Below, one piece after another: positions 9,873 to 19,182 of a DNA stretch of 64,000 nucleotides. The DNA comes from JAAYXS01 sp964550375 (GTDB taxonomy: Bacteria > Planctomycetota > Phycisphaerae > UBA1845 > Fen-1342), in contig CAZJYX010000021.1 in the NCBI GenBank assembly GCA_964550375.1, positions 8,350-72,349 on the forward strand, read 5' to 3'. Both the position numbers and the translations under genes were made by a program. Within the stretch, counting starts at the first letter, position 1. Each line of letters opens with the position of its first letter. A model generated the notes under the pieces. That model was not told the origin of the DNA, ran no database searches, and saw only the letters and a list, made by a program, of their open reading frames with translations.

Positions 9873-11372
9873 CTACACCGGCGGGTCGCCGGGTCGTGGC
9901 GCGCGCCGGTCAGTGACGGGCGGGGGCGGCTGGTCGCCGGTCGGGCCGGCAACTGCCGATAACGGCTTGGCGGTTGCGGAGTCGGGGCCGAAGAGGCGGA
10001 TGTGGCGCCAGCGGCCGCCGATCCAGCGCCAGCGCAGCAACAGGCCCAGGACGGTGATGTACAGCGCACACATGCCCCACGGGCCCAGGAGGCCTGCCTG
10101 TGGCAACCAGTGCGCCGCCGCCAACCCGCCGCCGATGAAGAGTATCCAGCAGCAGATGAAGATCATGACGGCCGGCCAGCGTGTGTCGCCGGCGCCGCGC
10201 AGGGCGTTCATATACGTGATGCACATGGCGTCGAAGACCTGGAAGACGGCCGCGCCGAGCAGAACGAAGCGTCCGAGGCGGATGACGGACGGGTCGTCGC
10301 TGAGCAGCGCCATGAGCGGCCGGCCGGCCACCAGGAACAGCAGCCCCATCGCCCCCATGTAGATGATCGTGACGCGCAGGGCGGTGCGTGCCTGCTGCAG
10401 GGCCCGGGCAAACTGCCCCTCGCCGATGGAGAAGCCCACCTGGGAACACAGTGCGATACCGATGCCGATGGCCGGCATGAAGGACAGGTGCATGTACTGC
10501 AGGCCGATGGCGCTGGCCGCTACGGCCGCGACGCCGTAGGGCGGGATGATGAACACCATGAACACCAGCCACGAGCCCATGTCGACGAGCCAGCCGACGG
10601 TGGTCGGGCCGCCGATGCGCAGCATGTCCAGCAGCTTGCGGCCGGACCAAGCGAGTGTGCGGCGCGTGTTGTAGCGTTGGTCGAATGTCGGCAGGAGCAT
10701 GGCGAGTGCGAGCAAACCGGCCCGCGCCGCCCAGCCGATCACGGTGGCCAGGGCGGCGCCGGCAATGCCCATGCGCGGGAAACCGAGGTTGCCGAAGATC
10801 AGCAGGTAGTTGCCCACGGCGTTGACCACGAGGGACACGATGACGGCGAGCATGCCGACGCTGGGGCGGCGAATGCCCATGAAGAAGCCGTTGAAGCCGA
10901 TGCTGAGGACCGCGAATGGCACTGACCAGAGTGCGATCCGCGTGTACTCGATCTCGAAGGCGGTCATTTCGGGGGAGTGGCCGGCGACCCGGGCGACCCA
11001 GCCGAGCCAGGTCGCGGTTGTGGTGGCCAGGGGCCAGGTTAGCAGGCCGCACAGGCCGGCGATGTACAACGACTGCCAGGCGTAGGCGCCGGCGACGCGT
11101 GGGTCGCCGCGTCCGTCGGCCTGGGCGACGAACGTCTGCACGCTGTTGGCCACGCCGAGGCCGACACAGGCGAGTACGAAGACGAGGATGGCGGCTGGGG
11201 AGATGGCGGCCTGGGCCTCGGTGCCCAGCGGCTTGACCATCGCGAGGTCGATGAAGCCCATGAGCATGCGTGAGACCATCATGACGATGATGGGCAAGGC
11301 GAGGGTAAGCAAGGCCATGGTCGGACCGCGCGGGCTCTCGATGCTCGCCGCACTGGTCGGTCCGGGTGCCAT
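9873..11372 (-). CDS. MATE-family multidrug/cation antiporter
   Basis: An inner-membrane transporter of about 499 residues with twelve predicted hydrophobic helices in two similar halves. This is the layout of the MATE family, which exports drugs or cationic metabolites using a Na+ or H+ gradient. The first helix begins at MALLTLALPIIVMMVSRML, and the second half starts near LLDMLRIGGPTTVGWL. The C-terminal 45 residues are Pro- and Arg-rich and probably cytoplasmic. The start at 11372 is my best choice; the frame stays open to 11462. It lies 71 bases upstream of ileS on the same strand and is divergent from the gene at 11754. The substrate is unknown. Confidence 0.88.
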   Translation of the reverse strand: MAPGPTSAASIESPRGPTMALLTLALPIIVMMVSRMLMGFIDLAMVKPLGTEAQAAISPAAILVFVLACVGLGVANSVQTFVAQADGRGDPRVAGAYAWQSLYIAGLCGLLTWPLATTTATWLGWVARVAGHSPEMTAFEIEYTRIALWSVPFAVLSIGFNGFFMGIRRPSVGMLAVIVSLVVNAVGNYLLIFGNLGFPRMGIAGAALATVIGWAARAGLLALAMLLPTFDQRYNTRRTLAWSGRKLLDMLRIGGPTTVGWLVDMGSWLVFMVFIIPPYGVAAVAASAIGLQYMHLSFMPAIGIGIALCSQVGFSIGEGQFARALQQARTALRVTIIYMGAMGLLFLVAGRPLMALLSDDPSVIRLGRFVLLGAAVFQVFDAMCITYMNALRGAGDTRWPAVMIFICCWILFIGGGLAAAHWLPQAGLLGPWGMCALYITVLGLLLRWRWIGGRWRHIRLFGPDSATAKPLSAVAGPTGDQPPPPVTDRRAPRPGDPPV

Positions 11373-11753
11373 GGCCGGGGTTCCTGAAGCGCTTGGCCGG
11401 CGCTCACGGGTATGGAGAAACCCCGGCAGTTGCCGATCTGTCAGGGTTCTGCGCGCGTGCACGTTCCGTGGCAGATCGTGCTACCGCCGGGGACGGACGT
11501 CCGGCGTTGTGCGTACGCCGGCGCAGCTTCCGGGCGGCGGAACCGCCGGGATGGTGCATATTACCCGCGGACAGCGTCCAGCCAACCACGGCACGCGCCG
11601 GGACGATTGTCTCGACCGCGCCGCCGGCGGTCAACCGGGAAGCCCGGCGCTGCGGCGTTGGGATCGCTTGCCTTTTTGCCCGGCAAGGCCCATAAACTAC
11701 GTGCAGGCACGGGCAGGCAGCCGCCGCACGTGGTCAGAGGGCCGACACAGTAA
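11373..11753. other. Divergent intergenic region between the MATE gene and the gene at 11754
   Basis: This holds promoters for both directions but no recognised gene. On the plus strand TTGCCT (11668-11673) and CATAAA (11691-11696) are 17 bases apart and could be the -35 and -10 elements for the gene at 11754. Nothing else stands out. Confidence 0.4.
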
Positions 11754-14201
11754 ATGACTTCCACGCGGGTTGGGACCATATTGATCGCGCTGCTGGTGGT
11801 GACCGGCGCAGTGCGCGCCCAGGTCATCGACGGCGAGGTCACGGCGGTGGGGTTCCGCTGCTCCTGGACCAGCGGTGCGCAGTACGTCATGCGCGCCGGG
11901 CAGTGGGTGCCGGTGCAGGTGCGACTGGGCGTTCAGGGCACGCAGGTCTTCCAGGGGCAACTGCGCGTCGAGACGCGCGACCTGGACGGCGATTTCGTGG
12001 CATATCGCGAGACGCCCGTTACGGTTACGTATGACGCGCCAGGTAAACGGGCATGGTGCTACGCAGCCTGGCTGGGCGAGTTCATAGGCTCGGGCAATCC
12101 CGGCACGGTGGATGTGCTGGACGCGGATGGCGGCTTGCTGCGCCGGCTGGAGATCCCGCCCGTCGAGCTGATCCGTAACGACACTCTGTTGGTGCTCGAC
12201 ATCAGCCAGAACCGCCTCAAGATCCTTGACGGTCTGCGGAGTTCGCCGACGTGGCGCGCCATGGACGAGGCGCCGGGCGAGCGGCGCTTCTACCGTGACG
12301 TCATGGTCGCCGCCATGGCCGCGGACGAATTGCCCGATCGCTGGCTGGGGCTCGAGGCGGTGGATGTCGTCGTCTGGGACGATCCCGACCCGGGCCTGCT
12401 CAGCATCGCCCAACTCAAGGCGTTGCGGCAATGGGTGCGGCACGGCGGGCAGTTGGTCATCGGCCTGGGTGCAAGCTGGCCGCGGCTGCGCGGCAGCGAG
12501 TTGGAGACGTTGCTGCCGTTTCGGGGCCGGGCGACTGAAAGGCCGGGGGCGGCAGCGATGCATGCCACCTTGGAGGTCGCCAGCCTGCGGCAGTTTTTTG
12601 AACGACTGGCGCGGCCCGGGCCGACGGCCTTTCCAGCCCCGCTGACGCTGGCCAACGTCGAGGCCGCCCCGGGCGCACTGCGCAGCTTCCGGACGCAACT
12701 TCCGGACGGGCACGTGGTGGACCTGTTCGCGACCCACTGGCTGGGCTCGGGCCGCGTCATAGCCTGTGCCGCCCGGCTGGGCGACCTGGCAGCCGTGCCC
12801 GTCAACGAGGCCTTCCTCGCTCAGATTCTGGACCTGAGCCCGGTTACGCCAGCGTTCCGCGAGAGCGAGATCAACACGCTCCAGATCGTAGCGGGTTTGA
12901 ACGAGCCGCGCTCGCTGTATTACAGCGTCGTCGAGGCCGTCAGTCTGCCCAGTTGGCGCGGACTGCTGGTGCTGGCGGCGTTCGCGTTCGTGGTGACGTA
13001 CATCGGCGTGGCGACGCTGCTGAGCTGGTGGTGGCTGCGCCGCCACCGGCTGACCAACCTAAGCTGGACGGTCTTCGCGGTGGTAGCGGTGGTGGCCAGC
13101 CTGCTGAGCCTGGGAACCGTGGCGGTGATGCGGGGGGCCTCGCGCGGCGTGCGGTCGCTCGCGCTGGTTGACGCGGCGGCGGGTAGCCGTAGCGCGCGGG
13201 CCAAGTGCTACTTCGGCTACGTCAGTCCGGTGCGGCAGAGCGTGGATTTGTCCTTGGCCGGAGAGAGCGCCTTCCTGCGCCCGCTGGCGGCGGGCCGCTG
13301 GCGGTCCACTTTCTACGCCACGCCGCAGCGTTACTCGGCGCTGGCCGGGACGGGTGTGCTGCAGGAAGCGCCCATGCGGGCAACGCTGAAGCAATTCGAA
13401 GGTGTGTGGGAAGGCGAGCTTGACGGGCCCATTCGTGCGGAGCTGACGGTTGATCGGGCGTCCGGCGAGCTGACGCCGGGCAGTTGGATCCAGAACGACC
13501 TGGAGGTTGATCTGCGCGGGGGCTGCCTGCTGTACCTCGACCCGCGTTTTCCGGGGGACGGGGCGCCGCGGCCGGCGGGGCCGATCAGAAACTGGTGGGG
13601 CCGCGCGGACGTGCCGGTGAGTCTGAACATCCTGGCGGTGCCCATTGGCGGGCTGCCCACCGGCCGGCAGGTGACCAATCTTGGCCAGGCGGAGTACGCG
13701 GCGGTGGCGCAAGCGCGCCGCCGCTGGGAGACGATCAGCGACCGCAAGCTGCACACCTGGCCTGACCTGGCGACGCTGCGGGATGCGCAGGAGGCCTGGG
13801 TTGGGGCGGCGCGCGGGCGTTCGGCGCTGGATGGGGTGGACGAAATCGATCGCGCCGCCCTGCTGGCGTCGACGCGCAACAGCTATCTCAACTGCACCGC
13901 GCAGAATCGGGAGGACTTCAATACGTGCACGCCGCACCGCATTACCACGGACGGGCTGATGAACCTCGACGTGACGCACTGGCTCATGCAGGGGCGCGTC
14001 AAGTCCGGGTCGGCTACGTCGGCCGATCCGCTGCTTGGGCAGGCGGTGCTGTTGCTGCTGGCCGACGATGCGGGCCCGGTGCGGCTGTGGCGCAAAGGTC
14101 GGCCGATGACCGCCGTCGGGGGGCGCACGCTGTATCGCGTGCGGGTGCCGCTGAGCTACCGCGGCGAACCGCCAGCGCGGCCGTGGGGGTTTGAACCGTG
14201 A
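11754..14201 (+). CDS. Large membrane protein coupled to an ABC ATPase, function unknown
   Basis: An 815-residue protein I do not recognise by name. It begins with a signal peptide-like segment (ILIALLVVTGAVRA) and has a long extracytoplasmic region. A stretch around residues 200-250 (VVWDDPDPGLLS ... LRQWVRHGGQLVIGLG) resembles the glutamine-amidotransferase-like fold seen in GldG-type transporter-associated proteins. Two transmembrane helices follow near residues 400-465, then another extracytoplasmic domain. Its stop overlaps the start of the ABC ATPase gene by four bases (GTGA), so the two are almost certainly translated together. It may be the membrane partner of that ATPase, although it does not look like a normal permease. 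Confidence 0.75.
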   Translation: MTSTRVGTILIALLVVTGAVRAQVIDGEVTAVGFRCSWTSGAQYVMRAGQWVPVQVRLGVQGTQVFQGQLRVETRDLDGDFVAYRETPVTVTYDAPGKRAWCYAAWLGEFIGSGNPGTVDVLDADGGLLRRLEIPPVELIRNDTLLVLDISQNRLKILDGLRSSPTWRAMDEAPGERRFYRDVMVAAMAADELPDRWLGLEAVDVVVWDDPDPGLLSIAQLKALRQWVRHGGQLVIGLGASWPRLRGSELETLLPFRGRATERPGAAAMHATLEVASLRQFFERLARPGPTAFPAPLTLANVEAAPGALRSFRTQLPDGHVVDLFATHWLGSGRVIACAARLGDLAAVPVNEAFLAQILDLSPVTPAFRESEINTLQIVAGLNEPRSLYYSVVEAVSLPSWRGLLVLAAFAFVVTYIGVATLLSWWWLRRHRLTNLSWTVFAVVAVVASLLSLGTVAVMRGASRGVRSLALVDAAAGSRSARAKCYFGYVSPVRQSVDLSLAGESAFLRPLAAGRWRSTFYATPQRYSALAGTGVLQEAPMRATLKQFEGVWEGELDGPIRAELTVDRASGELTPGSWIQNDLEVDLRGGCLLYLDPRFPGDGAPRPAGPIRNWWGRADVPVSLNILAVPIGGLPTGRQVTNLGQAEYAAVAQARRRWETISDRKLHTWPDLATLRDAQEAWVGAARGRSALDGVDEIDRAALLASTRNSYLNCTAQNREDFNTCTPHRITTDGLMNLDVTHWLMQGRVKSGSATSADPLLGQAVLLLLADDAGPVRLWRKGRPMTAVGGRTLYRVRVPLSYRGEPPARPWGFEP

Positions 14202-15127
14202 TCATCCAGACGATCAACCTGACGAAGCGGTACGGGCAACTGGTGGCGCTCAACAACCTGCACCTCAACATCGAGGAGGGCGAGTGCTTCGGCTACATCG
14301 GTCCGAACGGGGCCGGAAAGACGACGACGATCCGCATTCTGGCGACGCTGCTGCAGCCGACCTGGGGGGAGGCGCGCGTCTGCGGGCACGTGGTCGGGTA
14401 TGAGTCGCGGAAGATCCGCCCGCTGATCGGCTACGTGCCCGATTTCTTCGGCGCGTACGAGGACATGGTGGTGCAGGAATACCTCGAGTTTTTCGCCAGC
14501 GCGTACGACATCACCGGCCGGCAGCGCGACCAGATCGTCGGCGACGTGCTGGAGCTGACCGACCTGGCGTACAAGCACGATGCGCTGGTTGACTCGCTCT
14601 CGCGCGGCATGAAGCAGCGGCTGAGCATCGCGCGGGTGCTGCTGCACGACCCGAAGATCCTGCTGCTGGATGAGCCGGCCAGCGGCCTGGACCCGCGTGC
14701 CCGCATCGAGATCCGCGAGCTACTCAAGGAACTGCACCGCATGGGCAAGACCATCCTGATCAGCTCGCACATCCTGCCGGAGCTGGCCGACCTGTGCACC
14801 AGCATCGGCATCCTCGAACAGGGCGAGCTGATCTACCAGGGCTCCGTGTCCGAGGCGGTGCGCCGCGCCCGGGTCGGCACCGTTGTACACGTGGTTACGC
14901 CGGATGACGCCGAGCGCGCGCGCCAGGTGCTGGCCAAGCTGCCGGAGGTGCAGAGTGCCGAGCTGCGCGACGGCGAGATCGTCCTGGCGCTGGGGCCGGA
15001 CATGGCCGATTTCAGCTTTGTCGCGCGGGCGATGCTGGCGGCCAACCTGCGCATCCACGAGATCAAGCAGGAGGAAGTCAACCTGGAGACTGCGTTCATG
15101 CGGCTGACCAAGGGGATCGTGCAGTAG
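14198..15127 (+). CDS. ABC transporter ATP-binding protein
   Basis: A 309-residue nucleotide-binding subunit. It has Walker A GPNGAGKTT, a Q-loop region, the signature SLSRGMKQRLS, Walker B ILLLDEPASGLDP, and the switch His in ISSHILPEL. After the 230-residue ATPase core there is a C-terminal domain of about 80 residues typical of ABC-2/drug-exporter ATPases (DrrA/NatA-like). It starts with GTG at 14198 inside the end of the upstream gene. No ABC-2 permease follows; the next gene is a glycosyltransferase 99 bases downstream. The partner is therefore either the upstream membrane protein or is encoded elsewhere. Confidence 0.93.
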   Translation: MIIQTINLTKRYGQLVALNNLHLNIEEGECFGYIGPNGAGKTTTIRILATLLQPTWGEARVCGHVVGYESRKIRPLIGYVPDFFGAYEDMVVQEYLEFFASAYDITGRQRDQIVGDVLELTDLAYKHDALVDSLSRGMKQRLSIARVLLHDPKILLLDEPASGLDPRARIEIRELLKELHRMGKTILISSHILPELADLCTSIGILEQGELIYQGSVSEAVRRARVGTVVHVVTPDDAERARQVLAKLPEVQSAELRDGEIVLALGPDMADFSFVARAMLAANLRIHEIKQEEVNLETAFMRLTKGIVQ

Positions 15128-15226
15128 GCGACCGGCCGGGGCGGGTTTGACGTCCTCGCGGCGCGGTCGGATACTCCGGCCGGCTGCGGCCTGCGCCGAC
15201 GCGCGACCGCGCCGGCGGAGCTTCTC

Positions 15227-17248
15227 ATGGCCAGATCCAGGCGCGTGCGGCAATCCCAGCCACCCCCGCTACCCCGACCGGCCACGCCGGTTGCTGAGCC
15301 GGTGCTGCCACGCCGCCTGCACTGGGCCGCGGTGCCGTTGCTGCTGGCGGTCACGGGCGCGCTGGCGATCTCGTCGCTGGTGGGTGACAGCAGCACCTTC
15401 GACGAATCCAGCCACCTGGGCAGCGGCATGAGCTACCTCAAGCAGCACGATTTCCGTCTGGCCCCGGACCATCCCCCACTTGGGAAGCTCTGGGCAGCCG
15501 CGCCGCTCCTGCTGGTCGGACAGGAATGGCCCGGCCCGGACACCCCCGGCTGGCGGCGGGCGAGCCACTACGAGTTCGGGCAGGCCTGGCTATTCGAACT
15601 GAACGCGGGGCGGCCGCTGCTGCTCAGCGCGCGAATCATAATGGTTCTGTTGCTTCTGGGCACGTGCCTGGTGGTGTATGCGGCGGCGCGGGCGCTGGCC
15701 GGCCCGGATGCGGGCCTGCTGGCATTGGTTCTGGCCGCCCTTAGCCCGACGCTGTTGGCGCATGGTCGGCTGGTGACCACGGACATGCCGGTGGCGTTAT
15801 GCGCCATGCTGGTGCTGCTGACCGGCGCGCGGCTGCTGGAGCGGGTCACCTGGCTGCGCTTTCTGGCGGCGGGGGCGGCACTCGGGGCATTGAGCCTGGC
15901 GAAATTCTCGTGGCCGCTGGTTCTGACCGGGCCGCTGGCGATGATGCTGGCGGTGCTCGTGCGCGGGCGGCCGCTGGAGCTTCAGCTTGCGCCGTGGCGA
16001 GGGGGCGTGCCGCTGGGGGTGCAAGGCCGGGCCGGGCGGGCGGCGGTTCTGGTGGTGCTGGTCGGGGCGCTTGGGCTGACGACCTGGGCGGCGATCTGGA
16101 GCTGCTATGGTTGGCGGTACACGATTACGCCCGCGACGACCAACGACCCTTCGGCGGCTGAACTCCAGCGCCAGTATGACGCCAGTTGGCGGCAGGTGCT
16201 GGCCGCCAACGAGAATGCCGGAGGTTTGGCGCGAGTGGGGCTGAGCCTGACGAGGGTTGCCCGCGACGCGCGCCTGCTGCCCGAGGCGTACCTGTACGGC
16301 TTCGGGTGGACGCTGCGCACGACGCAGGCCCGGCAGGCATACTTGATGGGTGAGTACCCGCGCACCGGCGACCCGCGCTACTTCCCGCTGGCGTTCGCCA
16401 TCAAGACGCCCGTCGGCACGCTCCTGGTGCTTCTGGCCGGGCTGGTGGCGCTGGCACGCTGTTGGCGGCGGCCGGGAATCAACCGCCTGCTGTTGCTGGG
16501 TCTGCTGATGTTTGGAGTCGTGTATGGCCTGACGGCCGTCTTCAGCCGCATCAACATCGGGCATCGGCACATTCTGCCGCTGTACCCCGCGTTGTTCGTG
16601 CTGGCCGGCGCGGCCGCTGCCTGGTGGACCTGGCGACCGGCCCGCTGGCTGACCGGGGCGGCGTTAGTGTGGCTCGCGGCGGTTAACCTGTGGATTCACC
16701 CGCACTACCTGGCGTACTTCAACGAGCTGATCGGCGGGCCCGCTAACGGCCACAAGTATCTGGCGGACAGCAACATCGACTGGGGGCAGGATCTGCTGCG
16801 ACTGGCAGAGTATGGCCGGAAGCACCCGGACGAGCCGATTCACCTGGCTTACTTCGGTTCGGCCAACCCGGCGTACTACGGCATCCGCTGCACGGCCCTG
16901 CCGAGCTATTGGCCGTTCGGCCCGCGCAGCGACCTGTCGCCCGGCACCTATGTCGTCAGCGTCACGCAACTGCTGGGCGTGTACGACCCGGCGGTGCGCG
17001 ACGAGTACTGGCGGGAGCGCGCCCGCGGCTACGCGTGGCTGTACGAGCGCTGCACGCAGCCGCCGCCGGCCGACCAGACCGCCGATGAGCAGCGCCAGTT
17101 GGCAGAGCTGCAGCGCGAGTTTGATGAGGCCCGGCGGCGCCGGCTGCTCAACGGCCTGCAACACCGTCGGCCGGACGAGCGTATCGGCTACTCGCTGTTC
17201 GTGTATCGCCTGACGGCGGAGGACATTGCGGAGTTGATAAAGCCGTGA
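15227..17248 (+). CDS. GT39-type membrane glycosyltransferase
   Basis: A 673-residue multi-pass membrane protein with the signature of the PMT/ArnT-like GT-C superfamily. An acidic motif in the first extracytoplasmic loop (TFDESSHLGSG) is followed by the DHPPLGK segment. About ten hydrophobic helices come next, then a soluble C-terminal domain of about 220 residues containing DSNIDWGQDLLRLAEY, typical of bacterial GT39 proteins. Such enzymes transfer a sugar from a polyprenyl-phosphate donor to a protein or lipid outside the inner membrane. The acceptor is not deducible. GGAG precedes the ATG at 15227. The gene converges on fabI with only 15 bases between the stop codons. Confidence 0.85.
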   Translation: MARSRRVRQSQPPPLPRPATPVAEPVLPRRLHWAAVPLLLAVTGALAISSLVGDSSTFDESSHLGSGMSYLKQHDFRLAPDHPPLGKLWAAAPLLLVGQEWPGPDTPGWRRASHYEFGQAWLFELNAGRPLLLSARIIMVLLLLGTCLVVYAAARALAGPDAGLLALVLAALSPTLLAHGRLVTTDMPVALCAMLVLLTGARLLERVTWLRFLAAGAALGALSLAKFSWPLVLTGPLAMMLAVLVRGRPLELQLAPWRGGVPLGVQGRAGRAAVLVVLVGALGLTTWAAIWSCYGWRYTITPATTNDPSAAELQRQYDASWRQVLAANENAGGLARVGLSLTRVARDARLLPEAYLYGFGWTLRTTQARQAYLMGEYPRTGDPRYFPLAFAIKTPVGTLLVLLAGLVALARCWRRPGINRLLLLGLLMFGVVYGLTAVFSRINIGHRHILPLYPALFVLAGAAAAWWTWRPARWLTGAALVWLAAVNLWIHPHYLAYFNELIGGPANGHKYLADSNIDWGQDLLRLAEYGRKHPDEPIHLAYFGSANPAYYGIRCTALPSYWPFGPRSDLSPGTYVVSVTQLLGVYDPAVRDEYWRERARGYAWLYERCTQPPPADQTADEQRQLAELQREFDEARRRRLLNGLQHRRPDERIGYSLFVYRLTAEDIAELIKP

Positions 17249-17263
17249 AGTTGGAGCCGGCTG

Positions 17264-18037
17264 TCACCAGCCGATAATACTGTAGCCTGCGTCCACGTAG
17301 TGGACTTCGCCGGTTACGCCGCTGGAGAGGTCGCTGAGGAGGTAGAGGCCGCTCTTGCCGACTTCCTCGCCTTCGACGTTGCGTGCAAGGGGGGCCTTGG
17401 TGGGGTAGTGGTCGAGGATTCTGGAGAAGCCGGTGACGCCGGCGCTGGAAAGGGTCCGCAAGGGTCCGGCCGAGAGAGCGTTGACGCGGACGTTCTTGGC
17501 GCGGCCCAGCTCGGCGGCGAGGTAGCGGACGCTGGACTCGAGGGCGGCCTTGCAGACGCCCATGACGTTGTATCCGGGGACCATGCGCACGGAACCGAGA
17601 TAGGTCAAGGTGAGGATTGAGGCGCCGTTGGCGAGGTGCGGGAGGGCGTGCTGACAGAGTGCCACGAGGGAATAGACGCTGATCTCCATGGCCTGGAGGA
17701 AGTCGGCCCGGCTGGTCTGGTAATAGGGGTAGGTGAGGGCGTCGCGGCTGGCGAAGGCGATGGCGTGGACGATGAAGTCGAGCGGGCCCATGGCGGCGTG
17801 GGCCTGCTGGAAGACGGCCTTGATCTGCTGGTCATCGCTGACGTCGCAGGGCACGATCAGCTTGGCGCCGATGGGCTCGGCCAGCAGGCGCACGCGGCGT
17901 TCCATCTTGGGGTTGGGCAGGTGGTTGAAAGCCAGCGAGGCACCCTGCTGGTGCGCATGCTGAGCGATATGCCAGGCGAGCGAATGGTCGTTCGCCACGC
18001 CGAAGATGAACCCCTGCTTGCCGTCCATCAGACCCAT
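17264..18037 (-). CDS. fabI: Enoyl-[acyl-carrier-protein] reductase (NADH)
   Basis: A 257-residue short-chain dehydrogenase catalysing the last reductive step of fatty-acid elongation. The catalytic residues fall at Tyr146, Tyr156 and Lys163 (YLG then YNVMGVCK), the same numbers as in E. coli FabI. The N-terminal MGLMDGKQGFIFGVAND is the family-typical cofactor-binding start. The ATG at 18037 is chosen because AGGAG lies eight bases upstream; the frame is open further but shows no FabI similarity. It is divergent from etfB, leaving a 173-base shared promoter region. Confidence 0.96.
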   Translation of the reverse strand: MGLMDGKQGFIFGVANDHSLAWHIAQHAHQQGASLAFNHLPNPKMERRVRLLAEPIGAKLIVPCDVSDDQQIKAVFQQAHAAMGPLDFIVHAIAFASRDALTYPYYQTSRADFLQAMEISVYSLVALCQHALPHLANGASILTLTYLGSVRMVPGYNVMGVCKAALESSVRYLAAELGRAKNVRVNALSAGPLRTLSSAGVTGFSRILDHYPTKAPLARNVEGEEVGKSGLYLLSDLSSGVTGEVHYVDAGYSIIGW

Positions 18038-18210
18038 GGTCTGCTCCTGCATTTTGAGCGCTGAGAGCGGCGCGCGGTCAGCCCGAACCAGCGGGAAGCT
18101 ACCCGCGCCGCGGCTTGCGGGCAAGGCTTCGAGGCGGCAGCGCTTGACGATGCCAAGGCCGGCTGCTACCGTGCGAAGTCTTTCCAGCAAGCGATTGTCG
18201 GAGTCCAATT

Positions 18211-19125
18211 GTGCCGTACGACAGCATTGTATGCGTCAAGCAGGTGCCCGACACTGCGAATATCACCGGCGAGGCCATGAAGGCTGACGGGACGGTGAAC
18301 CGGGCGGCCTTGCCGACCGTGTTCAACCCCGACGACCTGCACGCGCTCGAGGTCGCGCTGCGCGTCCGCGACCAGTACGGCGGCACGGTCACGGTTATCT
18401 CGATGGGCCCGCCGAAGGCCGGCGACGTGCTGCGCGAGTGCCTTTTCCGCGGGGCGGACCGCGTCATCCTGCTGACGGATCGGCGGGCCGCGGCCAGCGA
18501 CACGTTGGCGACCAGCTACATTCTGAGCTGCGCCGTGCGCAAGGTTGGGCGCTACGATTTCGTCTTCTGCGGCCGGCAGGCGATCGACGGTGACACGGCC
18601 CAGGTGGGGCCGCAGTGTGCCGAGAAGCTTGGCCTGCCGCAGGTGACCTACCTGGAAGAGGTCGTCGAGCTGCGCGACCAGACCGCCCGCTTGCGGCGCA
18701 ACGTGGGCAACGGCTGGGAGCTGGTCGAGGTGCGGCTGCCCGTGCTGGTGACCGTGCTGGACACGGCCGGGCTGGTGCGGCCGGCGGCGGCGAGGCGTGT
18801 GGCGCGCTTCAAACGGGGCCGGACGCCCAGCGAGCTGCTGATCGAGGTTTCGCGCGAGAACCCGGACGCGCGGGATGAGGACAAGGAGCGCGAGGCGCTG
18901 CGGCGGGCCGAGGGGCTGCGGGCGCGCGGGCTGGTACTGGACGAGTGGAACCTGGACGACATCGGAGCGGATCTTCAATGGTGCGGACTGTCCGGCTCGC
19001 CAACGAAGGTGCACCGGGTGCAGTCGATCGTTCTTACCAAGCAGGGTTACACCGAGATCCCGGCCACGGAGGCGGGTGTTCGACAGCTTATCCAGGAACT
19101 TATCGTGGACCACACGCTGGGATGA
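18211..19125 (+). CDS. etfB: Electron transfer flavoprotein, beta subunit
   Basis: A 304-residue EtfB/FixA-type subunit, starting with GTG and the typical VCVKQVPDTANI. Other landmarks are NPDDLHALEVALR, the conserved VISMGPPKA and the nucleotide-binding GRQAIDGDTAQVGP. With EtfA it forms a heterodimer carrying FAD and AMP or FAD that takes electrons from acyl-CoA dehydrogenases and passes them to the quinone pool or another acceptor. It is longer than the roughly 255-residue short-chain EtfB class; the extra residues lie in the C-terminal 50-80 positions. It is the first gene of an etfB-etfA-acyl-CoA dehydrogenase run. Confidence 0.94.
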   Translation: MPYDSIVCVKQVPDTANITGEAMKADGTVNRAALPTVFNPDDLHALEVALRVRDQYGGTVTVISMGPPKAGDVLRECLFRGADRVILLTDRRAAASDTLATSYILSCAVRKVGRYDFVFCGRQAIDGDTAQVGPQCAEKLGLPQVTYLEEVVELRDQTARLRRNVGNGWELVEVRLPVLVTVLDTAGLVRPAAARRVARFKRGRTPSELLIEVSRENPDARDEDKEREALRRAEGLRARGLVLDEWNLDDIGADLQWCGLSGSPTKVHRVQSIVLTKQGYTEIPATEAGVRQLIQELIVDHTLG

Positions 19126-19182
19126 GCGCGGGGCAGTAATTTGTAGTCAGGCACTGACCAGAAGCGAGGCCAACGGCTAATC

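Noticed and set aside
11697..13046. A 449-residue minus-strand frame opposite the 815-residue membrane protein
   Set aside because: Composition is Arg/Gln/His-rich without domains, and the plus-strand frame has a signal peptide, helices and coupling to the ABC gene.
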